Assembly (NCBI GenBank): GCA_001429255.1
Contig: LMJI01000002.1
Coordinates: 297,274-361,273 of the forward strand
DNA: 64,000 nucleotides
Direction: 5' to 3'
From: Cellulomonas sp. Root930
GTDB lineage: Bacteria > Actinomycetota > Actinomycetes > Actinomycetales > Cellulomonadaceae
Shown: positions 41,463 through 49,956 of the stretch, piece after piece
Layout of the letters: each line of letters starts with the position of its first letter
How positions within the stretch are numbered: the first letter of the stretch is position 1
The notes under the pieces: generated by a model
Told to the model about the DNA's origin: nothing
Databases searched by the model: none
What the model saw: only the letters and a program-made list of their open reading frames with translations
Program-made: the position numbers and the translations under genes

Positions 41463-41498
41463 GCTGTTGGACAGGCGTCCGAGACGGTAGGAAGAGCC

Positions 41499-42626
41499 AT
41501 GAGCAACGCGGCCGTCCTCGTCATCGGTGCCGGACCCGGCGGTCTCGCGGTCGCCGCCGCGCTGCGTCGGGAGGGCGTCGCCTCCGTGGTCCTGGAGCGG
41601 TCCGACGACGTCGGCGCCTCGTGGCGGCGGCACTACGAGCGGCTGCACCTGCACACCACCCGGCGCTGGTCGAGCCTGCCGGGTCTGCCGATCCCTCGGG
41701 AGTTCGGCCGGTGGGTGGCCCGCGCGGACGTGGTGCGCTACCTCGAGCTCTACACCGCGCACCACCGGATCGACGTGCGGACCGGCGTCGACGTCAAGCG
41801 CATCTCGCGCGCCGGCTACGGGCGCTGGGTGCTGGAGACGACCACGGGCGACGAGCTCGCCGGGTCGACCGTCGTCGTCGCCACGGGCTACAACCACACC
41901 CCGGTGCCGCCGAGCTGGCCGGGCGTCGAGACGTTCGCCGGTGAGCTCGTGCACGCCTCGGCGTACCGGAACCCGGAGCCGTACGGCGACAAGGACGTGC
42001 TCGTGGTGGGGGCGGGGAACACCGGGTCGGAGATCGCGGTGGACCTCACGGAGGGCGGGGCCGCGCGGGTGCGGCTCGCCATCCGCTCGGCGCCGCACAT
42101 CGTCCGACGCTCGAACCTCGGGTGGCCGGCGCAGGGCACCGGGATCGTGGTGCGGCACCTGCCCGTCCCCGTCGTGGACCGGGTGGCCGCCGCGGTCGCG
42201 CGCGTCGAGGTGCCCGACCTGGCGGAGTTCGGGCTGCCGCGCCCGACCACCGGCCTGTACTCGCGGGTGCGGCAGGGATCGGTGCCGCTGCAGGACGTCG
42301 GTCTGATCGCGGCGGTGCAGGGCCGGCGGGTGGAGCCGGTCGCGGCGGTGGACTCGTTCGACGACGGCGCGGTGGTGCTGGCCGACGGGTCGCGGATCAC
42401 GCCCGAGGTGATCATCGCGGCGACCGGGTACCGCCGCGGGCTCGAGCCGCTGGTCGGCGACCTCGACGTGCTCGACGACCGCGGCCTTCCCCGGGTGCAC
42501 GGTCCGCGCACGTCGACCTCCGCCCCCGGGCTGTACTTCACGGGGTACACCAACCCGATCAGCGGGATGTTCCGCGAGCTCGGGATCGACGCCCGGCGGA
42601 TCGCGCGGGCGATCAGCCGCGGGTAG
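41499..42626 (+). CDS. Flavin-containing monooxygenase
   Basis: Flavoprotein of 375 residues with FAD motif VIGAGPGGLAVAAAL at the N-terminus, the ATGY-type VVATGYNHTPVPPSWPG, and the NADPH motif VVGAGNTGSEIA near 170. A second IIAATGYRRGLEPL ends the NADPH domain. This fits the class B flavin monooxygenases that oxygenate N, S or ketone groups; the substrate is unknown. The ATG at 41499 follows AGGAAGA. It is divergent from the MarR gene, which probably controls it. Confidence 0.85.
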   Translation: MSNAAVLVIGAGPGGLAVAAALRREGVASVVLERSDDVGASWRRHYERLHLHTTRRWSSLPGLPIPREFGRWVARADVVRYLELYTAHHRIDVRTGVDVKRISRAGYGRWVLETTTGDELAGSTVVVATGYNHTPVPPSWPGVETFAGELVHASAYRNPEPYGDKDVLVVGAGNTGSEIAVDLTEGGAARVRLAIRSAPHIVRRSNLGWPAQGTGIVVRHLPVPVVDRVAAAVARVEVPDLAEFGLPRPTTGLYSRVRQGSVPLQDVGLIAAVQGRRVEPVAAVDSFDDGAVVLADGSRITPEVIIAATGYRRGLEPLVGDLDVLDDRGLPRVHGPRTSTSAPGLYFTGYTNPISGMFRELGIDARRIARAISRG

Positions 42627-42630
42627 ACCG

Positions 42631-43242
42631 TCAGCGCACCACGCGGAACGTCAGGTGCGTGGCCTCGGCGGTGGCGACGAGCGCGGTGCGCTCGAGCTCG
42701 GTGTGCCGGTCGCTCGCGACGTCGAGCAGCCGGGAACCCCCGTGCAGGAGCACGGGCACCACGTTGAGGGTGATCTCGTCGACCACGCCCGCGGCCAGCG
42801 CCTGTCGCACCACCTCCGCGCCGCCCATGACGAGGACGTCCCGGTCGCCCGCCGCCGCCACAGCCTGCGCCACCGCGCTCGCGACGCCGTCGGTGACGAA
42901 CGTGAAGGTCGCGCTCGTCATCGGGCGCGGCTCCTGTGCCCGGTGCGTCACCACGAAGGTGGGCACCGGGAACGGGGTGTCACCCCACAGGTCGACGCCG
43001 ATGTCGTAGGTCCGGCGCCCGATGACGACCGCGCCGGTGCGGGCGTACAGCTCGGCGGACACGGCGGCGTCGTCGCCGCCGGGTGTCGTGCCGTCCGCCG
43101 CCACCTCGCGGTCGCCCCCGCCGCCGAAGAGCCAGCGGTGCAGACGCTCGCCGCCGACGCCCATCGGTGCGTCCGTCGAGACGTCCGGGCCGGCGCTGAA
43201 CCCGTCGAGCGACACGGACGAGCTCACCCGCACGATCCCCAT
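42631..43242 (-). CDS. Dihydrofolate reductase-like (RibD C-terminal) protein
   Basis: Protein of 203 residues of the RibD-C/DHFR-like family: SSSVSLDGFSAGPD at the start, VIGRRTYDIG, TFVVTHRAQEP and DVLVMGGAEVVRQALAAGVVDEITLNVVPVLLHGG. Members of this group are NADPH reductases of unknown substrate and are not usually folate enzymes. It is convergent with the FMO gene (stops five bases apart). Confidence 0.85.
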   Translation of the reverse strand: MGIVRVSSSVSLDGFSAGPDVSTDAPMGVGGERLHRWLFGGGGDREVAADGTTPGGDDAAVSAELYARTGAVVIGRRTYDIGVDLWGDTPFPVPTFVVTHRAQEPRPMTSATFTFVTDGVASAVAQAVAAAGDRDVLVMGGAEVVRQALAAGVVDEITLNVVPVLLHGGSRLLDVASDRHTELERTALVATAEATHLTFRVVR

Positions 43243-43309
43243 GCCGGACACGGTAGGGGTGGCGGTGCCCCCTTGTCGTCGCTCGGTTCGAGGTTTACAT
43301 TGAAGATGT

Positions 43310-43323
43310 TCCTTAATTAAGGA
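43310..43323. promoter_or_regulatory. AT-rich palindrome before the ArsR gene
   Basis: TCCTTAATTAAGGA is a perfect 14-base palindrome in otherwise GC-rich DNA, covering the ribosome-binding site (AAGGA) of the ArsR gene ten bases before its start. It is the likely operator for ArsR autoregulation. Confidence 0.65.
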
Positions 43324-43332
43324 GTTGCTCAC

Positions 43333-43674
43333 ATGCCAGCTCGGGACCCGTTGAGCGTCGTGTTCGCGGCGCTCGCCGATCCCACGAGGCGCGCGATCCT
43401 CACCCACCTCCAGCACGGCCCGGCGACCGCCGGCGACGTGGCTGCACCGTTCGCCATGAGCCGGTCCGCCGTCTCGCAGCACCTGCGGGTGCTGGAGGAC
43501 GCCGGGCTGATCGAGCGGACCGTGACCGCGCAGTGGCGTACCTGCGTCCTGCGCACCGAGCCGCTCGACGAGGTCGCGACGTGGGTGGACACGCACCGGC
43601 GGCTGTGGGACGAGCGGTTCGACCTGCTGGACGAGCGGCTCCGGACGAGACGAGGAGAGGCAGACGATGCTTGA
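43333..43674 (+). CDS. ArsR family transcriptional regulator
   Basis: Winged-helix repressor of 113 residues: VFAALADPTRRAILTHLQHGPATAGDVAAPFAMSRSAVSQHLRVLEDAGLIERT is the classic ArsR DNA-binding unit. No metal-binding Cys cluster is present, which fits the subgroup paired with SRPBCC proteins. It overlaps the AHSA1-domain gene by eight bases. Autoregulation through the palindrome at 43310 is likely. Confidence 0.9.
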   Translation: MPARDPLSVVFAALADPTRRAILTHLQHGPATAGDVAAPFAMSRSAVSQHLRVLEDAGLIERTVTAQWRTCVLRTEPLDEVATWVDTHRRLWDERFDLLDERLRTRRGEADDA

Positions 43675-44110
43675 GACCGACCGCAAGTCCTTCACCATCA
43701 CCCGGGTCTTCGATGCGCCGCGCGCGGTCATCTGGCGCGCGTGGACCGACCCCGACGAGGCCGCCGCCTGGTGGCACCCGCGCGGGGTCGTGACGCCGCG
43801 GGAGTCGGTCGAGCTCGACGTCCGCCCGGGCGGCTCGTACCGCTACACGATGGTCGCGCCCGACGGCAGCACGTACCCGACCGGCGGCGTCTACCGCGAG
43901 GTCGTCGAGCCCGAGCGGCTCAGCTTCACGTGGACCGACCCCGGGGACACCGAGGGGGACGCGCCGCTGATCACGGTCACCTTCGACGACCTCGGCGAGC
44001 AGACGCGCATGACGTTCCACCTCGACGGCTACGACGGGCAGCCGGGCGACGAGAACGTCTACGACGGGTGGGACCAGGCGTTCGACATCCTGGTCGAACG
44101 CCTCGGCTGA
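43667..44110 (+). CDS. SRPBCC/AHSA1 domain protein
   Basis: Protein of 147 residues of the START-like AHSA1 family: FTITRVFDAPRAVIWRAWTDPDEAAAWWHPRG at the N-terminus and DGWDQAFDILVERL at the C-terminus. Such proteins form a hydrophobic ligand pocket and commonly pair with an ArsR regulator, as here. Ligand unknown. Its 3' end overlaps the convergent DUF998 gene by 52 bases. Confidence 0.88.
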   Translation: MLETDRKSFTITRVFDAPRAVIWRAWTDPDEAAAWWHPRGVVTPRESVELDVRPGGSYRYTMVAPDGSTYPTGGVYREVVEPERLSFTWTDPGDTEGDAPLITVTFDDLGEQTRMTFHLDGYDGQPGDENVYDGWDQAFDILVERLG

Positions 44111-44670
44111 CGGGTACGTCGCAGGGCGACGACCACCACCAAGGGCCAGACGGCCTGCGCGCCGGCGACGGCCCGCTCGCTGAGCCCGGTCAGGTCGCCG
44201 GCGCCCTGGAGCTCGACGACGAACCAGCCGAGCAGCCCCACGAGCCCCACCGAGGCGCCGACGGTGACGGCCGGCCGCAGGACGCCGGTCGCGCCGCGGC
44301 GCGCTGCCAGCGCGGGCCAGAGCGCGAGCGCGCCGAACCCGATGCCGGCGGCGATGCCGTGGGCCCGCGGCGCGGAGTCGACCGGCAGGAGCGCCACGGC
44401 GAGCGTGGCGGCCCCGCCGATCGCGTGCAGCACGCGGGCGCCGCGGGGGACCGGCCGCAGCCCGGCGGCCGTCACGACGTGGGCGACGCCCGTGATCGCC
44501 AGGCCGGCCGTCATGATCCACGGGTCCGTCGCGGTCGACGCAGCGAGCGCGCTGATCGTCTCCTGCACCGGGTCGAAGGAGGGCTGCCGTGCGGCGGCGA
44601 GCGTCCAGCCGCCGATCATGGCGACGGGCGCGGCGATCGCGGACGCGAGCGCCCAGCGGGGGACGGTCAT
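44059..44670 (-). CDS. DUF998-like integral membrane protein
   Basis: Membrane protein of 203 residues with about six hydrophobic segments and a basic C-terminal tail. The pattern DPVQETISALAA between helices one and two is typical of DUF998 proteins (QxxISxLA). Function unknown. The last 52 bases overlap the AHSA1 gene on the other strand; a shorter end is not possible without a stop, so the overlap appears real. Confidence 0.78.
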   Translation of the reverse strand: MTVPRWALASAIAAPVAMIGGWTLAAARQPSFDPVQETISALAASTATDPWIMTAGLAITGVAHVVTAAGLRPVPRGARVLHAIGGAATLAVALLPVDSAPRAHGIAAGIGFGALALWPALAARRGATGVLRPAVTVGASVGLVGLLGWFVVELQGAGDLTGLSERAVAGAQAVWPLVVVVALRRTRQPRRSTRMSNAWSHPS

Positions 44671-44713
44671 GGAGGGGCTGCCTTCTGCTCGGGTCTGTCG
44701 GAGACTGGGGTTC

Positions 44714-45496
44714 GTGACCGACCACCCCGACGGATGGGTGCTGGCCTTCGAGGACGACTTCGACGGCCCCGACCTCGATCCTGCCGTGTGGCTGCCGCAC
44801 TACCTGCCGGCGTGGAGCTCGCGGGCGGCGACAGCGGCGTCCTACGAGCTGCGCGACTCGTGCCTGCACCTGCGCATCCCGCCGGACCAGGGCCTCTGGT
44901 GCGCGGACGACCACACGCCCCCGATGCGCGTGTCGGGCATCCAGTCCGGCAGCTGGTCCGGGCCCGTGGGCGGCACGCGCGGCCAGCAGCCGTACCGCGA
45001 CGGGGTGCGCGTCCGGGAGGAGCAGGAGGCGTTCTGGGGGTGGACCCCGTCCGGCGGGTACATCGAGCTGCGGGCGCGCGCGGTGGTGACGCCGCGGTCG
45101 ATGGTGGCGTTCTGGATGGTGGGGCTGGAGGACGAGCCGGAGCGGTCGGCAGAGATCTGCGTGACGGAGATGTTCGGTGACGCCGTCGAGCCGGGGTCCG
45201 CCGCGGTGGGCGTCGGCCTGCACCCGTTCCGGGACCCGGCGGTCGTCGAGGACTTCGCGGCGGTCCGGCTCCCGATGGACATCGCCGCGCACCACACCTA
45301 CGCGGTGGACTGGTCGCCGGAGCAGGCCACGTTCCTCGTCGACGGCGTGGTGGTGCGGCGGTGCGCGCGGCCCCCGTCGTACCCGATGCAGCTGATGCTC
45401 GCCGTCTTCGACTTCCCCGAGAAGTCCGTCGGCGACGACGCCGAGGCAGTCCCGGAGCTCGTCGTGGACCGGCTGCGGGGCTACGTCCGACCCTGA
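44714..45496 (+). CDS. GH16-like (laminarinase-fold) hydrolase with altered catalytic motif
   Basis: Protein of 260 residues with a GH16-type jelly-roll pattern: FEDDFDGPDLDPAVWLPHY at the start, SGGYIELRARAV, then AEICVTEMFG and a HTYAVDWSPEQATFLVDGVVVRR strand. The canonical motif is E-x-D-x-(x)-E; here it reads E147-I-C-V-T-E152, so nucleophile and acid/base Glu remain but the middle Asp is Cys149. There is no signal peptide from the GTG at 44714, so it may be cytoplasmic. It is divergent from the DUF998 gene; its substrate is a beta-glucan by family only. Confidence 0.75.
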   Translation: MTDHPDGWVLAFEDDFDGPDLDPAVWLPHYLPAWSSRAATAASYELRDSCLHLRIPPDQGLWCADDHTPPMRVSGIQSGSWSGPVGGTRGQQPYRDGVRVREEQEAFWGWTPSGGYIELRARAVVTPRSMVAFWMVGLEDEPERSAEICVTEMFGDAVEPGSAAVGVGLHPFRDPAVVEDFAAVRLPMDIAAHHTYAVDWSPEQATFLVDGVVVRRCARPPSYPMQLMLAVFDFPEKSVGDDAEAVPELVVDRLRGYVRP

Positions 45497-45597
45497 GCGA
45501 TTGGTGCCCCGACCACCCGCGATTCAGCCACGCCGACACCCCGCCACGCGGTATAACCGGTGCGCCGACTCTCCGCCAACCCTGAGGACACCACCGC

Positions 45598-46119
45598 ATG
45601 CTGATCTTCTGGGTGATCGCCGGGGTCGCGCTCCTGCTGCTGGTCCTCACCGTCACCGTCGGCGACTTCCTCGACGGCGTGGTCGACGCGCTGGACTTCA
45701 CCGGCGGCTACCTGTCGTCCACGGTGGTCCTGTCGTTCCTCGCCACGTTCGGCATCGTGGGCGGCCTGCTTCTCGCGACGACGGACGTGAGCGTGCTGGT
45801 CGCGTCGCTCGGCGGGGCCGTGGCCGGGGCCGTGGTCGGTGCCGGCGCCGGGGCTGCCACACGCGCCCTCACCAACGGGCCCACCGCGCACCAGATCACC
45901 AGCTCCGACTACGTGGGCCAGGCCGCCACGGTCACCACGTCCATCCCGTCCGACGGCCTCGGTCAGATCTCGCTCGTGGTCGCCGGCCAGAGCACCGCGC
46001 TCGCCGCCCGCGCCGACGGTCCGCTGCCCACCGGGTCCGGCGTCACCGTCGTGTCCAACCTGGGACCGGGCGTCGTCAAGGTCATCTCCACCCCGTCCTC
46101 ATCGAACGACTCGAACTAG
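45598..46119 (+). CDS. NfeD-like membrane protein
   Basis: Protein of 173 residues: a first hydrophobic helix (1-20), a second and third near 42-90 with Gly/Ala-rich repeats, and a C-terminal OB-fold-like domain (YVGQAATVTTSIPSDGLGQISLVVAGQST). This organisation matches short NfeD proteins, which are normally encoded beside flotillin-type SPFH proteins, as here (nine bases to the next start). It likely assists the flotillin in the membrane. A possible -10 (TATAAC, 45552-45557) lies upstream; the other genes of the run to 52671 follow with short gaps. Confidence 0.75.
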   Translation: MLIFWVIAGVALLLLVLTVTVGDFLDGVVDALDFTGGYLSSTVVLSFLATFGIVGGLLLATTDVSVLVASLGGAVAGAVVGAGAGAATRALTNGPTAHQITSSDYVGQAATVTTSIPSDGLGQISLVVAGQSTALAARADGPLPTGSGVTVVSNLGPGVVKVISTPSSSNDSN

Positions 46120-46128
46120 GAGCTCTCC

Positions 46129-47538
46129 GTGCCCGACAGCTGGCTGCCCGTCCTCGGCGTGGCAGGTCTCGCCCTCGTCGTCCTCGTCGTCGGCATCGCG
46201 ATCGCCAAGCGGTACCGCGTCGCCAAGCCCAACGAGGCGTTCATCGTCACCGGCCGGAAGGGCAAGACCTCCGGGGACCTGTCCGGGCAGAAGGTCGTGA
46301 CCGGCGGCGGGGTGTTCGTCCTGCCGTTCGTCCAGCAGCTCTCGGTGCTCGACATGTCCTCCCGCCGCATCACCGTCGAGGTCAACGGGGCGCCGTCGTC
46401 GCAGGGCATCGCGCTCACCGTGTCGGGCGTGGCCATCGTCAAGGTGCACAACGAGGACGTGTCCATCCGCGCGGCCGCCCAGCGGTTCGGCAGCCAGCAG
46501 TCGGAGATCGACAGCTTCACCACGAACCAGCTGTCCGGTGCGCTGCGCGCGATCGTCGGCAACCTCACCGTCGAGCAGGTCATCCGCGACCGCGAGTCGT
46601 TCTCGCAGCAGGTGCTCGAGTCGGTGACCGGATCGCTGAGCGCGCAGGGGCTGAGCCTGGACGCGTTCACCATCCAGGAGGTCAACGACCACGGCGACGG
46701 CACCTACATCCTCGACATGGGCCGCGCATCGGCCGCCGCGATCCGCCGGGAGGCCGAGATCGCCGAGGCCGAGGCGCGCCGGCTGTCCGAGGAGAAGCGG
46801 ATCGACGCCGAGACGCAGGTGGCCAACTACCAGCGCGCGCTCGACCTGCGACAGGCCGAGATCCTCGCGGAGACCGACCGCGCCAAGGCGCTGTCGGCGT
46901 CGGCGGGACCGCTCGAGGCCGCCGCCCGGCAGCAGGAGATCCTCGCGCAGGAGGAGCTGGTGGCCCAGCGGCAGGCCGCGCTGACGGAGAGCCAGCTCGA
47001 CACCACCGTGCGGCGGCCCGCCGACGCCGAGCGCTACCGGCTCGAGCAGCAGGCCGAGGCGCAGCGCGTGACCGCGGTCAAGGCGGCCGAGGCGGCCAAG
47101 TCCGAGAACGAGCTGCGCGGTGCGGGCGAGCTCGCGCTCCGGTCGGCCCAGGCGAAGGCCACCGAGCTCGAGGGCGCGGCGGAGGCCGCGGCGGTCCTCG
47201 CCCGCGGCAAGGCGGAGGCGGAGGCGCTGCAGAAGCGGGCCGAGGCGTACAAGGAGTTCAACCAGGCCGCCGTCTTCGACCGGCTCCTGGAGACGCTGCC
47301 GGAGATCGCGAAGCAGCTCGCGGCACCGATGGGGAACATCGACACTCTCACCGTCGTCTCGACCGACGGGGCGTCCGCGCTGCCCAAGGCGGTCGCGGGG
47401 AACTTCCTGCAGCTGCAGGAGCTCATCAAGTCGACCACCGGGCTGGACCTGACCCAGATCGTCTCGCAGCTCACCGAGTCCTCCACCGTGGTGGTCCCGG
47501 CCGCGTCCACGAACGGGACCGCGACCTCCGCGGCTTAG
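46129..47538 (+). CDS. Flotillin/SPFH domain protein
   Basis: Protein of 469 residues of the flotillin (YqiK/FloT-like) group. One N-terminal helix (about 7-25) is followed by an SPFH/PHB domain (YRVAKPNEAFIVTGRKG to about 190) and a long Ala/Glu-rich coiled coil to about 390. A hydrophobic C-terminal segment ends the protein. Flotillins scaffold membrane microdomains and signalling complexes. GTG start at 46129 behind AGGAG. The pair with NfeD precedes a stress-signalling pair in the same run. Confidence 0.9.
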   Translation: MPDSWLPVLGVAGLALVVLVVGIAIAKRYRVAKPNEAFIVTGRKGKTSGDLSGQKVVTGGGVFVLPFVQQLSVLDMSSRRITVEVNGAPSSQGIALTVSGVAIVKVHNEDVSIRAAAQRFGSQQSEIDSFTTNQLSGALRAIVGNLTVEQVIRDRESFSQQVLESVTGSLSAQGLSLDAFTIQEVNDHGDGTYILDMGRASAAAIRREAEIAEAEARRLSEEKRIDAETQVANYQRALDLRQAEILAETDRAKALSASAGPLEAAARQQEILAQEELVAQRQAALTESQLDTTVRRPADAERYRLEQQAEAQRVTAVKAAEAAKSENELRGAGELALRSAQAKATELEGAAEAAAVLARGKAEAEALQKRAEAYKEFNQAAVFDRLLETLPEIAKQLAAPMGNIDTLTVVSTDGASALPKAVAGNFLQLQELIKSTTGLDLTQIVSQLTESSTVVVPAASTNGTATSAA

Positions 47539-47547
47539 TCTCGTGGC

Positions 47548-48360
47548 ATGACCGTGCTCACCAGGAACAACGTCGTGCTCTCGGGCACTCCCGGTGCCAC
47601 GCCGATGGTGTTCGCCCACGGGTTCGGCTGCGACCAGAGCATGTGGCGGTTCGTCGCGCCGGCGTTCGAGGCGAGCCACCGGGTGGTCCTGTTCGACCAC
47701 GTGGGGGCCGGTGGGTCGGACCTGACCGCGTACGACCCGCAGCGGTACGGCTCGCTCGACGGCTACGCGCAGGACGTCGTGCAGATCCTGGACGCGCTGG
47801 ACCTGGGACCGGTGGTCTTCGTCGGCCACTCGGTGAGCGCGATGGTCGGGGCGCTCGCGGCGGCCGAGCGGCCCGACCTGTTCGACCGGTTGGTGCTCGT
47901 GGGTCCGAGCCCGCGGTACATCGACGACGCGGGCTACCGCGGCGGGTTCAGCGCGGCGGAGATCGACGAGCTGCTCGAGACGATGGACGACAACTACCTC
48001 GGGTGGTCGGCGTTCATCGCGCCGGTGATCATGGGCAACCCGGGACGACCGGAGCTCGGCGAGGAGCTGACCAACTCGTTCTGCCGCACCGACCCGGCCA
48101 TCGCGCGGCGGTTCGCGCGCACCACGTTCCTGTCGGACAACCGCGCGGACCTGGCCCGAGTGCTCACCCCGGCAGTGGTGCTGCAGTGCCGCGAGGACGT
48201 CATCGCGCCGCCCGAGGTGGGTCAGTACGTGCACGAGCACCTGGCGACCAGCGAGCTCGTGCTCCTCGACGCCGTCGGGCACTGCCCCAACCTCAGCGCG
48301 CCGGACCAGGTGATCGCCGCCATCAGCGCCTACCTGTCGCATGCCGCCGCCCGGTCGTAG
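47548..48360 (+). CDS. RsbQ-like alpha/beta hydrolase
   Basis: Hydrolase of 270 residues very close in architecture to RsbQ of Bacillus subtilis, the partner of the energy-stress phosphatase RsbP. FAHGFGCDQSMWR is the oxyanion loop, VGHSVSAMVGALAA holds Ser95, CREDVIAPPEVG the Asp and AVGHCPNLSAP the His. It is immediately followed, with a 20-base overlap, by a PAS-containing PP2C phosphatase gene, just as rsbQ sits with rsbP. It likely produces or removes the ligand of the phosphatase PAS domain. Confidence 0.9.
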   Translation: MTVLTRNNVVLSGTPGATPMVFAHGFGCDQSMWRFVAPAFEASHRVVLFDHVGAGGSDLTAYDPQRYGSLDGYAQDVVQILDALDLGPVVFVGHSVSAMVGALAAAERPDLFDRLVLVGPSPRYIDDAGYRGGFSAAEIDELLETMDDNYLGWSAFIAPVIMGNPGRPELGEELTNSFCRTDPAIARRFARTTFLSDNRADLARVLTPAVVLQCREDVIAPPEVGQYVHEHLATSELVLLDAVGHCPNLSAPDQVIAAISAYLSHAAARS

Positions 48361-49933
48361 CGAAGCCTGGGACGCCGCGCCCGTCGCGCTCCTGCGGCTC
48401 GACGGCGACGGTGTCATCGTCGACGCCAACCTGGTCCTGCTGGAGTGGGTCGGGCGCGGGGCGCAGGACGTGCTCGCGGGCGTGCGGCTGAGCGAGCTGC
48501 TCTCGGTGGGCGGACGGATCTACTGGGAGACCCACCTCTCGCCGCTGCTGCACATGCAGGGCCGGGTCGACGAGGTCGCCGTGGAGCTGCGCGGCGCGGC
48601 GGGCCGCCTGCCCGTGCTCCTGTCCGCGGTGGTGCGGACGCTCGACGGCGACCGCCGGATGGTCGACGTCGCCCTGTCCAAGGCGACGGAGCGCTCGCGC
48701 TACGAGCGCGAGCTGCTCGCCGCGCGCGCGGCCGCCGACCGGTCGGCGGACCAGCTGCGCGCCTTGCAGGCCACGACCGCGGCGCTGTCGCGGGGCGTCG
48801 GCGCGGACGGTGTCGCGCGCGCTCTGGTCCGGACGGCGGTGGCGGGGCTCGGGGCCTCGGCGGCGACCGTCTGGATCGCCGCCGAGGACGGCAGGCTCGT
48901 GCGTACGGCGTCCGCCGGATCCGCGACGGGCCCGGGCACCGCCGATCCGCCCGACGAGCCGTGGGCCCCGGGTCCGCACGCGGCAGCCGGGTCGCCCCCG
49001 AGGCCGGTCGAGGCGGTCGAGGTCCATGCCGGAGGGGTGGTCGTCGTCGCGCTCGGTGATCCGGCCGCACCGCTGGGCACCCTGGTGCTGGTCCCGCGGG
49101 CGGGGCAGGGCGACGACCCGCTGGACGTCGGGATCCTCACGGCGGTGGGTCAGCAGGCGGGGCTGGCGCTGGAGCGCGCGCGGATGTTCGACCAGAAGGC
49201 GTCGGTCGCGCACGAGCTGCAGCACGCCCTGCTCACCACCAACCTCCCGCCCGACGACCGGTTCACCGTGGTCACCGAGTACCGCCCCGGCGTGCAGGCC
49301 CTCGAGGTCGGCGGTGACTGGTACGACGCGTTCCTCCTCGACGACGACGTGCTGGCCGTGGCCGTCGGTGACGTCGTCGGCCGTGGGCTGCACGCCGCCA
49401 CCGCGATGGGTCAGCTGCGCAGCGCCGTCCGCGCGGTCGCCGGGCCCGAGGTTGGTCCCGCCGAGCTCCTGCGCCGGCTCGACCGGTTCGTCGCCCAGGC
49501 CGGGGTCGGGTTCATGGCGACGGTGGCCTACGCGGAGATCGACCTGACGACCGGCCGCGTCCGGTACGCGTGCGCGGGCCACCTGCCGCCGCTGAGGTTC
49601 GCCGCGCACGGCGCGCCGGAGTTCCTCTGGGAGGGCCGGTCCACGCCGCTGGGCGTCCGCTCGGTCCGGACGGAGGCCGAGGTCGACCTCGACCCGGAGG
49701 ACCTGCTGATGCTCTACACCGACGGTCTGGTCGAGCGCCGCGGCCGGCCGCTGCTCGACGGGCTCGGGGACCTCGCGGCTGCGGGCGCCGCGCTGCGGGA
49801 GAGCTCGGTGAGCGCCCTGGTCACGGGACTCCTCACGCACGCGGGCGACGAGCGCGACGACGTGTGCGTGCTCGTCGTCGCGTGGCCGGGCGCTGACCCC
49901 CAGGCGTTGCCGACCGCCGACCCCCGCACCTAG
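48341..49933 (+). CDS. RsbP-like PAS-GAF-PP2C (SpoIIE-type) phosphatase
   Basis: Phosphatase of 530 residues. An N-terminal PAS region (about 10-125, DGDGVIVDANLVLLEWVG), a GAF-like region (about 145-290) and a SpoIIE/PP2C domain with metal-binding motifs VGGDWYDAF, VAVGDVVGRG, LYTDGLVERRG and DERDDVCVLV. It would dephosphorylate an anti-anti-sigma factor and so trigger a partner-switching stress response. No anti-sigma or STAS gene is in the window. It differs from RsbP by the extra GAF module. The ATG at 48341 lies inside the end of rsbQ. Confidence 0.9.
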   Translation: MPPPGRSEAWDAAPVALLRLDGDGVIVDANLVLLEWVGRGAQDVLAGVRLSELLSVGGRIYWETHLSPLLHMQGRVDEVAVELRGAAGRLPVLLSAVVRTLDGDRRMVDVALSKATERSRYERELLAARAAADRSADQLRALQATTAALSRGVGADGVARALVRTAVAGLGASAATVWIAAEDGRLVRTASAGSATGPGTADPPDEPWAPGPHAAAGSPPRPVEAVEVHAGGVVVVALGDPAAPLGTLVLVPRAGQGDDPLDVGILTAVGQQAGLALERARMFDQKASVAHELQHALLTTNLPPDDRFTVVTEYRPGVQALEVGGDWYDAFLLDDDVLAVAVGDVVGRGLHAATAMGQLRSAVRAVAGPEVGPAELLRRLDRFVAQAGVGFMATVAYAEIDLTTGRVRYACAGHLPPLRFAAHGAPEFLWEGRSTPLGVRSVRTEAEVDLDPEDLLMLYTDGLVERRGRPLLDGLGDLAAAGAALRESSVSALVTGLLTHAGDERDDVCVLVVAWPGADPQALPTADPRT

Positions 49934-49956
49934 CCTCGGCACGGGGGAGGTGCACG

